Of a DNA stretch of 64,000 bases, positions 23,860 through 33,414 are shown one piece after another. Below the pieces are notes generated by a model. The model searched no databases and had not been told where the DNA came from. It saw only the letters and a program-made list of their open reading frames with translations. The translations under genes were made by a program, and so were the position numbers. The stretch comes from Trichostrongylus colubriformis (taxonomy: Eukaryota > Nematoda > Chromadorea > Rhabditida > Trichostrongylidae). The stretch lies in contig OZ022260.1 in assembly GCA_963978905.1 (NCBI GenBank), forward strand, positions 4,205,725 to 4,269,724, written 5' to 3'. The stretch's first letter is position 1. Each line of letters opens with the position of its first letter.

Positions 23860-25190
23860 CCAGGATTCTTTCGTGACCTTTATAAACTCATCGCCGGTGC
23901 ATAACTTGGTCAATGTGTGGTCTATACTTCTTATCCCATGCCCTACCCATCTTAAACTTGCCCCCATCTCCACCGGTTGTTTTTCATGTAGCATCCAGGC
24001 TCTGTCCTTTACCACCAGTGCCTGAGCCTCTTTCATGACTTTGAAAAACTCATTCCTGACCTTAATTCACCTTTCTCCCATGTTTGGGGTGCATTCGAAC
24101 CCGATCAACGGTTTTTGGTCCGAAAACGGAACATTCCAAGGAACGTCCCGCCTGCCGTGGGCGGAGCTTGACTTGGTCCATGTGTGCTCTTTACTTCTTG
24201 TCCCATGCCCTACCCATACCACGCTTGTCCCAATCTCCACAGGTCGTTTTTCATGTAACGTCCAAGCTCCGCCCACTACCACAAATGCTCCGTCCACTGT
24301 GCCCGAGCCACTTTCATGACTTTGAAAAACTCATTCCTGACCTTAATCTACCTTTCCTCACGTTTGGAGGACCCCACTCACAACTTCGGTCTAAAAAGGA
24401 ACATTCCAGTGCACGCTCCGCCCACCGTGGTAAGGAGTTTTTCTTGTTTTATGTGCGCTCTTTACTTCTTGTTCTATGTCCTACCCATACCACTTTTGTC
24501 CCCATCTCCACAGGTCGTATTTCATATGATGTCTAAGCTCCGCCCACCACTACAAAAGCTCCGCCAATGTGCTCACGCATCTTTCATGACTTCAAAGAAC
24601 TCATTCTTGACCTTGATTCACCTTTCCCCATGCTTGGGATGCATTCGAACTCATTTAACAGTTTTTGGTCCAAAAGCGGAACATTCCAAGGAACGTCCCG
24701 CCCACCGTGGGCGGAGCTTGACTTGGTCCATGTGTGCTCCTTACTTCTTGTCCCATGCCCTACCCATACTACGCTACGCTACCATACTACGCTTGTACCA
24801 ATCTCCACAGGTCGTTTTTCATGTAACGTCCAAGCTCCGCCCACCACAACAAATGCCCGCCCATCATGCCCACACATTTTTCATGACTTTGAAAAAAAAA
24901 AACTCATTCCTGACCTTAATCCACTTCCCACGTTTGGGGCGCATTCTAGCCCAATTAACAGTTTTTGGTCTAAAAACTGAACATTTAAGGGCACGCCCCG
25001 CCCATAGTGGGCGGAGCTTGTCTCGGTTCATGTGTGGTCTTTACTTTCTGTCCTATGCCCTACCCATATCACACTTGGCCTCATATGCACAGGTCGTTTT
25101 TCATATAATACCTAATTTCGTGACAGACGGACGGACAAAAGGACGTACAAACAGACGAAGCGTTTTACTAGTAGGGATGGGGCGCGAACT
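23860..25190 (+). repeat. Tandem array of ~280-bp units ending in an ACGGACAG tract
   Basis: The landmark CATTCCTGAC recurs at about 24051, 24332, 24602 and 24905 (spacings ~281, ~270, ~303), with a degraded unit before. Each unit has TTTGGTC, GGAACATTCCA, CCGCCCACCGTGGGCGGAGC, TGTGTGCTCTTTACTTCTTG and CACAGGTCGTTTTTCAT in order. The array ends with GACAGACGGACGGACAAAAG and AACAGACGAAGCG. Single units with the same end are at 58563-59000 (reverse) and 60740-61050/61600-61735 (forward). The long open frames here belong to the repeat. Confidence 0.85.
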
Positions 25191-26200
25191 GTAAATGGGC
25201 GAATCTTTGATATGGGATAGGTATACTAATGCATTTATTTCCTGCTCTCTTGGCAATATGAAAGAAGATCGATTATTACGATGGAGTTGATAATTATCTG
25301 CTCAGGGGTAAGGTTATTTATTTGAAATACGTTTTGAATGAGTCAATGGCAACCTTCTATTATGGTAGAAGGTTCGTTTCTGAAAAGTGTGCTGAAAAGG
25401 TGCTGACGACACATCATTTATAAGTGGTTTATTCAAATAGTGTTTTTTTTTATTCTGTAGAAAAAGTATATGGCAGAAAGCGTAACGTTTCAAGCTTTTG
25501 GCTGCTCTATTGGCTTCTCCATATTCACCTAAAACATCAATGTTCAGATAAGTTTTCGAAATGTTTTTTTTTCGTTAAGAGCTGGTAAGGTTGGTAAGGT
25601 TTCGAGTGAAGTGCCCGGACAGCGGAATTAGGGGATAGGAGAACTAATAAGTTTGTAAAAAGAGTGGGTCCGTGAAGACCGAGTGACCGGTCCATCCAGT
25701 TTTTAGGGAGAAAAAAAAAAGAAATTGGTGAATCTCCGGTGTGCAATAAATACGTATTCATTTTTTTTCCGTTCGCATGCTGCATGGGTAGCATTTGGGT
25801 CAGGATGCGGAATCGCACAGTCTTCGACGTAGCAGGCGCAGCACGTTTGCGCGGGAAAATTGATCCGCGCGAGGGTCGTTTACACTGCACTGATGTTAAA
25901 ACTTTCGGCGACAGCGAATGCTGTGCAATCTTGCTAATGAACCTGATAGTACACCCTTCACGTAAATTTCGGTGCAGCGGCAATCGTGGCTACTGACTTT
26001 GAGTGCGTTGTAAAGCGTGTCTGCGCTCTGATAAAGTGTGGTAGCGGTACATTAGGAATACCTGTGGTTTGCTACACAGTGGATCGTAGAGCGATATTGG
26101 TTGGAGTGGACTTTTTGCTTGCTGAAATAGCTATAATTTTCTCAAAGAGAAATATTCAGTTGTTCTTGTCAAGGCCAAAGAATACCAACTAAAGCAGCAA
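25191..26200. other. Gap between array and paralogue 2
   Basis: No supportable gene. The 148-codon minus frame at 25537-25983 has no domain or splice context. This stretch should include the 3' UTR of the gene ending at 26201; no clear AATAAA was found close by. Confidence 0.3.
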
Positions 26201-29200
26201 TTAAATTCTCAACAGCTTGGGACTAAAACCGCTGTGCCTGTTGTGAGGCCGACTCGTGTGTCTGTTGTGTACTCTTCTCTGTAGGCTTGCTTCTTGATGG
26301 GCGGAGCTTGGGTTTGGGGAGGAGCTCGCTGTGGACGAGTCGTAAGAACTACTTATTGGGGACTTTGCGGTTGATGATATTCCAAAGAACCATAGTGGCT
26401 TCTTGTTAAGCAGAAATCGACCCACCACTGGTGTTCCAGAAGGCTGTGGCGTTAAAAGGGTTAATTCTCGGTCGTCACCATGATTCATCTTTTGGGTAGG
26501 CTGCTCTTCCAGCTGAAATATAAGTGGCGTGAACTGCGAAATGTCTTTGATAAATAGTGTGTCAGTAGAAGCGTATGGGTGTGCGCCGCCCAGATTTCGT
26601 GCTGTGTACGACTGCGACGCGTTACGTGCGAAGTAGGAACGCCGGACGTAGTTAGGTCCTGAAGCGACTACCGTGTCCCGACATATAAAATAAGGCTCAT
26701 TGCACTGTAGCCTTTCTGAGACTCTACTACGTAAAACATTTCTGGCTTGGCGCAAAGTCCTGACGTAAGTACACACCCGAAGCGCTGCAGTTTTTTGAGT
26801 TCGAGTATACAAATTCACTTCTTTTCTTCTTTATCCTTTTGAGCCGCCGTCATGTTTTGTGATTTCGCGGTTCCGCACGCGAAGCAGTGCACAATGTCCA
26901 GGTCGTAGTACCGCGTACGAAAGTGCGACGTCGCAAAATCTCAGAATTACAAAATGCAAATCGCAAAGGCTGACGGCGGCCTTAGGTCAGTCTAGCGACG
27001 GTTTACTTCAGACGTCAAAGTTGATTTGATTTTGAGCAGCTACCTTTTTGGTATATGTTTTGACTCACAACCTTCTCTTCATTCAAGGTATGTGGTTTGA
27101 CAGGAATCATCGTATATCGTTCCGTAGCTGTGATGGGTGCAATATGATTTGCAAAGGCTTGCGCAGCTGCGAAAACGTACAAATATCAGATTGTCCGGAA
27201 AGTTCTCAGCGTTTTGTTCTACCATACTTTGTACATTCATTACTGCTTAAAACCTAATGCTCCCTTGCGTCTCAGTAGCACATTCCTGAAAGAATTCTTT
27301 TGCGCCATCTTGTTATAATTGCCATTTCACCATTGCTTGATAATCTCCTTTTCTCAAGACGTTTTGAAGCATGTCAAAAGAGCTACATCGGACGATATTT
27401 CTCTTCAACTACAAATTGGGTCAACCTGCAGTAGAGACAGCTCGACAAATCAACCAGCTGCGAAGGCCTACTAGTGTTGGGAGAAGCATTGTGCGACAAT
27501 GGCTTGAAATTTTCGCTCTGAAGATTTCAGCCTTTAAGATGAACCCCGTAGCTGTCGACCTAAAGCAATACCTGACGAGAATCTGAACACGTTTGTGAAG
27601 GCTGACCCATCCCAAACAGTTTGAGAGATTGCAGAAAAGCAAGGCGTTGGCAAATCCACTGTTGCAGATGGTCTGAAACGCTTTGGGAGGGTGAAAAACT
27701 CAACAATTGGGTGCCCCACAATCCGAAGGAGCGGCAGAAATTCGCACGTTTCGAGGTTTCTTCTTCACTGCTTTTGCGCAACAGAAACGACCCGTTTTTG
27801 AACCCATACTAAACACCCGAAAGATCACCTGTGATGAAAAGTGGATCATGTGTGATAGCAGGACACGTTCCGGAGAAAGGTTGGATGCCGACGAACCACC
27901 GAAGCGATTTCCAAAGCCGAATCCTCAAGAAAAAAACGATTATAGTCACAGTGTGGTAGTCATCGGCTGGTGTGACCACTATGAAGAAATCGACGAAATC
28001 TACCGAAAACTGCGTCAGCTACAGCCTGCTCTTGCCAACAGAAAGGATCCGGTTTTGTTTGCTTGACAACGCCCACCCACACGTTTCACAAATCACTATA
28101 CATAAATTGAACGAATTGGGGGTTGAAGCTGTACCTCATCCGCCATATTCTCCAGACCTTTCACCAACCGCCTATTACCTTTTCAAACATTTTCAGAGCT
28201 CCCTTGCTGGAAAATATTTTATTAGTCAGCACCACCAACCAAGCAAAGCCTTCGTGGATTTCGTGGATTCTCGACCACACAGTTTTGTCTTTGATGGGAT
28301 TCATTGCCCGGTATCACATTGGCAAGAGTGTGCTGATTCGAACGGTGCTTTACGATTGAATCCGATGAGTATTAAGAAAGTTATGATCGTTCAAAATAAA
28401 ACACTCAAAACGCCGAGCATTTTGCGGACAATCTGATGTATGGCATGTACGGTATGTTATTGACACATGAGACAAATTTCCCCCCACCCGTCCTTTGATA
28501 TAGTGCCTAGAACTGTCTGCTAGAATCTGATCAGCTCAGGTGACATCCTCTTCATCTTTCGAGCTATTTCATGGCCTGGATCCTTCATCTGGGTTATGCT
28601 TTGTAGCGTATAAGGGCTAATCATTCGTACCTGAAGATAGTACGACACACCGGGCTCAACTTTTTAGGCCGCCATTCACCGATCGACGTGGGTAAATTGA
28701 AAAGGGTCCTGCTCGATGTCAATAAAAAGCACCTTGTCGTTTTGCTGTATACTGACCCATATAGAGCCTAAAGCTGTAATGATTCTCTTAAAATTACCAT
28801 TTCAGGGCTGCTCCTTACATCTCCGAACGGTTTCTTTGGATTGTATTGGAATTTCAAATCTTTCACGGATCTTAGCTGAAAGTGTGTTTTTGTCATACGG
28901 CTACAACATGATTATGTTGTATTGAATAAGGCGACATCATTATAGGGGATGGGCAACTTATGGAACATGCCTTAAAGGCACATTCCGTGATAATCAGATG
29001 GGTCATTTTTCTTCTTGAACCACTAGATCCTTAGGAAACTGGTCAGGCTGCACCTTTTTCGCGTTGTTACGGTGCATTATCACGGCGCTACACCTGGTCG
29101 AACCCACCTCGACACCACTCACTTAGCTCTCTAATTGGTCAACTGAGCAAAATGGGTGGCCTCGGAGTGGGTTCGAGCAGTTGTAGCGCCGTGATAGCTC

Positions 29201-32200
29201 ACCGTGACAATGCGGAGAAGGTGCAGTCTGACTAGTTACCCAAAGATATACCGATACAGGAAGGGAAGTCGATCCATGTGATCATCGCAGAACCCATAAC
29301 GTACTGCGTGCAACACATGGATTAAAACCACAATTTTTTGGTTTTTTGAAAGGTACAGTGATCAAATGCCTTGGTGTTGATTGCAGAGTCATATCAGTAG
29401 TGTTGTTAAAGGCAGTGATAGGGATTATTCGGACGAAAAGTGGAAATAGCAGTGAATACTAAAGTAGACATGCCTAGTTGGACAATGAAGAAGAAACGCA
29501 TGGTAATGCCCAAAGACCCGAGAAGTAGTACCCCTTCACACCGTTGACTCCCTACGTGGACGGCCTTCCCGTGAAGAGGCGGATAGTCCGGACGAGTTGC
29601 CCAGTGGCGTGTTGTAAAGTCGTGAACACGAAGGGATTTTCGGCAATAGGAGGCATCTTTTTACTGGACTGAGCTTCGAGCTAGTACTGAGAAAGCGCGC
29701 TGCGATACCTTTCACTCCCACCCCAACCAGTCAGGGATGCTCGTCGCTAGGAGGCGGACCGAGCCAAGAAAGGCTGCTAGAGCTAACAAGGTGCTTCTGC
29801 CACAGCTCAGAGGCGCGCCATAAAGCGGCTGATTTCGCGGCTGATAGGCTTCGTAGACCCCTGATTTCTAGGTGAATGACTGCTTTTAGCGATCTTTATC
29901 ACTCACATTACCCCTTTCACTGTTTTGAAAACACGAACCAATTTTTACAGTGTTGCAATGACTGATAGATGCATTGTTCTCCATAATCGAGAACGTATCC
30001 TGACGGCTTTGGCTCTCAGAATTCAACGTTTTTATATGACCCGAAAAGAGGACGATCCTGGGTGACCAAGTGCAGCACATGGTGTTGCACGATTTGGAGG
30101 GGGCAAAGATATCCTCGGTCCCATATATGTTAACATGAAGATTGAACAGTAACATTTGGTTTACAGGATCAAATGTGTATGTACACAAGATATCTACAGT
30201 ACCATATTAACAAGCCAGTCATGTTAAAGCATGTTCTTTTCAACATTCAACAATTTGCCCCCTCCTCCTACTAGTGTGGCCTTTAAATAAGATCAGAAAT
30301 GATTGCAAATATCTGCTCCAGAAGATGTGCCGGTACTGAGCGAACCGGTACGGCCGAGAAATTCTGTCAAAAAGTGCGGTCGCGTTGCGGTCCAGTCTTG
30401 ACGTGCCATCTACCCCGCCTCCTGCAGTGTAAGGGGTAGAAGTTCTTGGAACCAGACCGAAGGGCGGATGAACTTCCCCCTAATCTCCTTGCTCGGATCA
30501 ACCACGCGTCGTGCCGTTCTCGAGGCGTTGGCCGCATGCTCAGTCGCAGAGTGCGTACAGTCCATTTCGTGGCGCTAGATAGGGCGTGGCCTACGGACCT
30601 GGGTGAAAGTGTATCAGACTCTCCCGCCCCGCCACACACTCTCACTTTCACCACGCACTATCACTTTCGCCACTCAGGCCATGCGCTATCTAGTGCTGTG
30701 AAATGGACTGTAGATACAGCGACACAACGAGAAAGACGTCGATGAGGAGTGACGGAACCGCGACGCGACCGCATGCCGACGTCCAAACCTTCCGTTTCGA
30801 GCATACCGACACCGCAGGATCGTTCTTTTAAGAAGGAACTCGCTCACATCTGTCTTCTGGATTGGACTCTGAGTGATTTCTAAGTATTTTTGCACATTTT
30901 TCATATCATAGCCACCCGAGGGTGCCGCCTCCTGACGATTGCCAATTTTTTCTTTCGAGTTTTGAGTTCGATCAATTTTGATCTCTTTGGCTTGTGATGA
31001 TGGTTCTTTCGATACATCACTAGTACTGGACTCATCTGTAAATGACTTTATTAGGCAGGTTGCCAAGCATTACGACAGCAAAACAAAGGTTGCCTTTGTT
31101 TCCAGCTGAGATTGCTTGAACCTGAAATAATGTCATATGAGGGCGACGATAACGAGTGATAGCACATGATAACGTATGGTAGCTAATGGTATTTGAAAGG
31201 CGATCAGGCGATTATGTTACTGGGCGAAGAGAATAAGATACAAATCGATTGGGCGATCAGGCGTATCATAGCCTAATCGGAACGTATCTTATATTTTCCG
31301 CCTTTCTCGCCTAATCGCCTGGTCACCTTCTCTATGCGTACATATCTTTTTGTTTTCCGCGTGATCGATTAAAGGAAATTTTGCACGGAAAATTGAGTTT
31401 TTTGTTTTTCACATATTTATCTGCTGTCTTGTCTATCTGCTTAATAAGGACCGCATGCAAAGTTTCATGTGAAAGGGCGAGTATCCGGCTAAGATACAGC
31501 TCTTCAAAATATCGGCCGAGGGGGCGGGCTCCGAACTAAATGTCCTCCCTGTCGTCCGCCGCGGTCGAAGACGAAAAATGAGGATGTTCACGTACCATTC
31601 CGTTCCCTTTTTGCGTCTCCGACCGCGGCGAAGGCGAAGCGGGCATTCACTTTGAGGCTCCGCCCTCTCGGCAGCCGTTTGAGGAGCTGTATCTTGGCCG
31701 GATCCTCACTTTTTCGTGTGAAATTTTGCATGCCACCTTTATTTGGCAAATACAACATAATTATACGGGTAACATAAAAACTCATTCTTCCGTGCATGAT
31801 TCGTTTAATCGCCTGAGCTCAAGCGAGATAGTATAGAAGGCTGAGTTAAGGGTAAAGCGTTGGAACTTGGACGGGATTCAAGCCCACACTTATCCTAGCT
31901 AACAAGAAGATCAGGAAGAGGAGTAAGCTATTTAATTGGTAGCAGCCTCTATAAAGTCGGCAACGGTCTGCTTGAGGAACAGTAGGGCTTTTCTTAAACC
32001 TTTATGTAGGTAGAAATTTGAGTGTACCTTTTTCTCAGGTTTAGCCTTCTTGCAGCAAATTATTATCAAAAACTGAAAATGAAAGTTGTGCTCGGAAAAT
32101 CTTACAAAGATGACAGTAAATTCTGAAGAATATATGTGCATACCTGAGTAAAGAGCGCACTTAACCATAGATAATGTATTGAGAAGCGGTTTGAAACGAT

Positions 32201-32212
32201 ACATGGCCACAT
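26201..32212 (-). CDS. Unrecognised membrane-anchored protein, paralogue 2
   Basis: Six exons join in phase: 32212-32144, 32072-32028, 31121-31094, 31035-30848, 28875-28798, 26512-26201, giving 239 aa. The first exon matches paralogue 1 at 19 of 23 residues, and exons 2, 4, 5 and 6 align at identical intron phases (0,0,1,0,0). The shared blocks are SIHYLWL, the membrane segment followed by KKAKPEKK, SGGYDMKNVQKY...KTD, LRSVKD..YNPKKPFGDVR and PTQKM...RELTLLTP. Exon 3 needs a GC-AG intron (donor GCAACC at 31093). There is no Pro/Ala tail; the last exon instead runs on with a Ser-rich segment to TAA. A GCTAG acceptor lies 10 bases before the ATG. Its introns hold a mariner and at least five MITEs. 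Function unknown. The exon 6 end is the least certain part. Confidence 0.68.
26841..26987. mobile_element. MITE family B, copy 3
   Basis: About 147 bp with ends GAGCCGCCGTCA...TGACGGCGGCC and mirrored GATTTCGCGGTTCCGCACGC-like arms. This is the clearest copy of the family. It lies in intron 5 of paralogue 2. Confidence 0.7.
27186..28436 (+). mobile_element. Mariner element, near full length, inactive
   Basis: About 1250 bp bounded by inverted ends TCAGATTGTCCGGAAAGTTC (left) and a complement of CAGATTGTCCGCAAAATGCT (right). It has a mariner transposase reading through several frames. It sits in intron 5 of paralogue 2, in the opposite orientation to the gene. The end sequences differ from the other mariners in the window, so it is a separate lineage. 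Confidence 0.85.
27371..28436 (+). pseudogene. Mariner transposase pseudogene, lineage 1
   Basis: A mariner transposase broken by frameshifts. The start ATG at 27371 opens the N-terminal helix-turn-helix region (FNYKLGQPAVETARQINQL). After a shift near 27586 the reading resumes with VKADPSQTV and a second helix-turn-helix. The first catalytic Asp is visible in TCDEKWIM, the second in LLDNAHPHVSQ and the third in YSPDLSPTAYYLF, so the D,D34D triad survives at sequence level. The segment between the first and second Asp is shorter than usual for the family, and at least three frame changes are needed. It cannot make an intact enzyme. Confidence 0.85.
29031..29245. mobile_element. Foldback MITE family H
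   Basis: About 215 bp palindrome: AACTGGTCAGGCTGCACCTT at the left pairs with AAGGTGCAGTCTGACTAGTT at the right. The arms continue through a shared ATCACGGCGCTACA block for about 75 bases each with a ~55-base loop. It lies in intron 4 of paralogue 2. Only one copy was noticed. Confidence 0.75.
29440..29880. repeat. Dispersed repeat family E, copy 1
   Basis: Shares scattered blocks in the same order with 61060-61545, including ACGAAAAGT, GACCCGAGAAGTAG-like, GAAAGCGCGC, CTCCCACCCCA and a closing AGCTCAGAGG...GATTTCGC segment. The two copies are well diverged. The 61 kb copy is an insertion relative to its inverted partner, so family E was mobile, although no ends could be defined. Confidence 0.5.
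30556..30713. mobile_element. MITE family F, copy 1
   Basis: 158 bp with inverted ends TACAGTCCATTTCG and CGAAATGGACTGTA-like (here TGAAATGGACTGTA). The inner arms GGCGTGGCCTACGGAC and AGGCCATGCGC are inverted, and the centre is a run of CACACTCTCACTTT-type repeats. The second copy is at 50457-50624. The likely target duplication is TA. It lies in intron 4 of paralogue 2. Confidence 0.75.
31197..31345. mobile_element. MITE family I, copy 2 (intron 2 of paralogue 2)
   Basis: About 150 bp with GCGATCAGGCG repeated and inverted (CGCCTAATCGCC), ending 75 bases before exon 3. Its position matches the copy at 21944-22100 in paralogue 1 almost exactly. Confidence 0.65.
31436..31757. mobile_element. 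Foldback element family J, copy 1
   Basis: About 320 bp imperfect palindrome. GCATGCAAAGTTTCATGTGA at the left pairs with the complement of a CACACGAAA/GCATGCAAAAT region at the right, and the arms share AAGATACAGCTC and GGCCGAGGGGGCGG. The interior has a CG-rich mirrored CGCGGTCG block. A second, shorter copy is at 54081-54340. It lies in intron 2 of paralogue 2. Confidence 0.75.
31840..31915 (-). repeat. tRNA-like SINE fragment
   Basis: The minus strand carries a B-box-like GGCTTGAATCCCGTCC preceded by TTAGCTAGGATAAGTGTG. It resembles the tRNA-like piece at 46997-47085 but has no matching acceptor stem. It is probably a degraded SINE or tRNA relic. Confidence 0.3.
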
Positions 32213-32345
32213 TTCGAGTACACTAGCAAAAAATGAACCTGTTCCCTTAAGAGGTGGGGAATTTTGATAGCTGTATGCTGTATAACTAACTGATAACAAT
32301 CCGATTTGATTTGGAAAGTTATCCCCATGTCTTCCCCTACTCACG

Positions 32346-32511
32346 CTTAGGCCACGTTCATACTCAGCGCCGGCAGGGCGTGACTGCGTTCGCAGGCAGC
32401 GAGACAGGGGTGTATAGATGACGCAGATAACTAGGCAGGGTGGCGTAGGCGGAGACGCAGAGACACGCAGCTACGCCCTGCCGCAGCAACCGCAGAGTGT
32501 GAACGCGGCGC
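32346..32511. mobile_element. MITE family C, copy 3
   Basis: About 166 bp with ends CTTAGGCCACGTTCATACTC and GAGTGTGAACGCGGCG-like, plus the inner GGCAGGGCGTG / CACGCAGCTACGCCCTGCC inverted arms. It lies just upstream of paralogue 2. Confidence 0.75.
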
Positions 32512-33116
32512 TGACGATTTTGTGATTTTATAGATTACGAAACATATGTGGCGTTAGAGCATCGTTCTGACGAGCTTCGGGGACACTTCAAAGCGAAGTT
32601 TAGTCATTACTAAACTCATGGAGATTTCATTTTCACTTATTGTTAACGCTCAGATATTTATGGACGATTTCGTGACGACTATGTGGTTCTGAAAGTAGAA
32701 CTTTGCGATTTTTAGGAACTTTAATGTATTCACATGATGTAACCCATAACCCACAACTCATATCGCATGTAAAATCCTAAAAGCTTAGCCACGATTTGAT
32801 AATTGAGAATTATTAAATTTTTCTTGGTATGGATGTAACTCCACCACAGAGAAAAAATACCTCTATAACCTCTGGATATCGTTTACAAATTCTCAATGCT
32901 TTCTTAATGAGGGGCGGGGGAGAGGGGAACGATTTCCAGTAAAAGGTTGGTTCTAAAGATGGTTCTCCACATGCAGACGTGTCTCCATTTCCAACAAGTT
33001 TGACACATCAGTGATGCGCAGATGTACAGCATTTGAACCCCCCCCCCCCCCGTGCCTCACTTGGATAGCACCTACTCTTCCTATCCACTCTCTACTAAAA
33101 CTTGCCATTTTTTTAG

Positions 33117-33241
33117 GGGTCTTGTCGAACTACGTTCCTGATCCCACAAGGCACACGTTCTGCATGGCTCCTGATCGATACTTCGTCGGGCCCACTGAAG
33201 GTGGCTTTCAGGCCATGGCAGCTTTCATCGCTTACAGCTGA
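33117..33241 (+). CDS. Possible terminal exon (weak)
   Basis: A strong acceptor (CATTTTTTTAG) is followed by 40 codons reading VLSNYVPDPTRHTFCMAP and DRYFVGPTEGGFQAM to a TGA at 33239. The composition is protein-like, but no phase-compatible upstream exon was found between here and the start of paralogue 2. No family is recognised. Confidence 0.22.
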
Positions 33242-33414
33242 TCTTGGCGATTACCTATGCCAGATTCGCCGCTGAATATCGAGCTTGATAAGAGTTATTT
33301 GTGACGTTATGCAGTATCAGTTTTCCTTTCGATTCTGAAAGTAAGCAGGAGAAAGAAGTGCACTTATAATTTTTTAAAGGAATATTATCCGAAGTACTAT
33401 CACATTCAGTGAAC

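Noticed and set aside
24316..25194. 292-aa open frame, the longest in the window
   Set aside because: It runs through four tandem repeat units, and its sequence is the unit translated repeatedly (TLKNSFLTLI-type repeats). There is no start or splice context, and single units elsewhere are interrupted.
25537..25983. 148-aa minus frame
   Set aside because: No recognisable domain, no phase-linked exon and no paralogue support.
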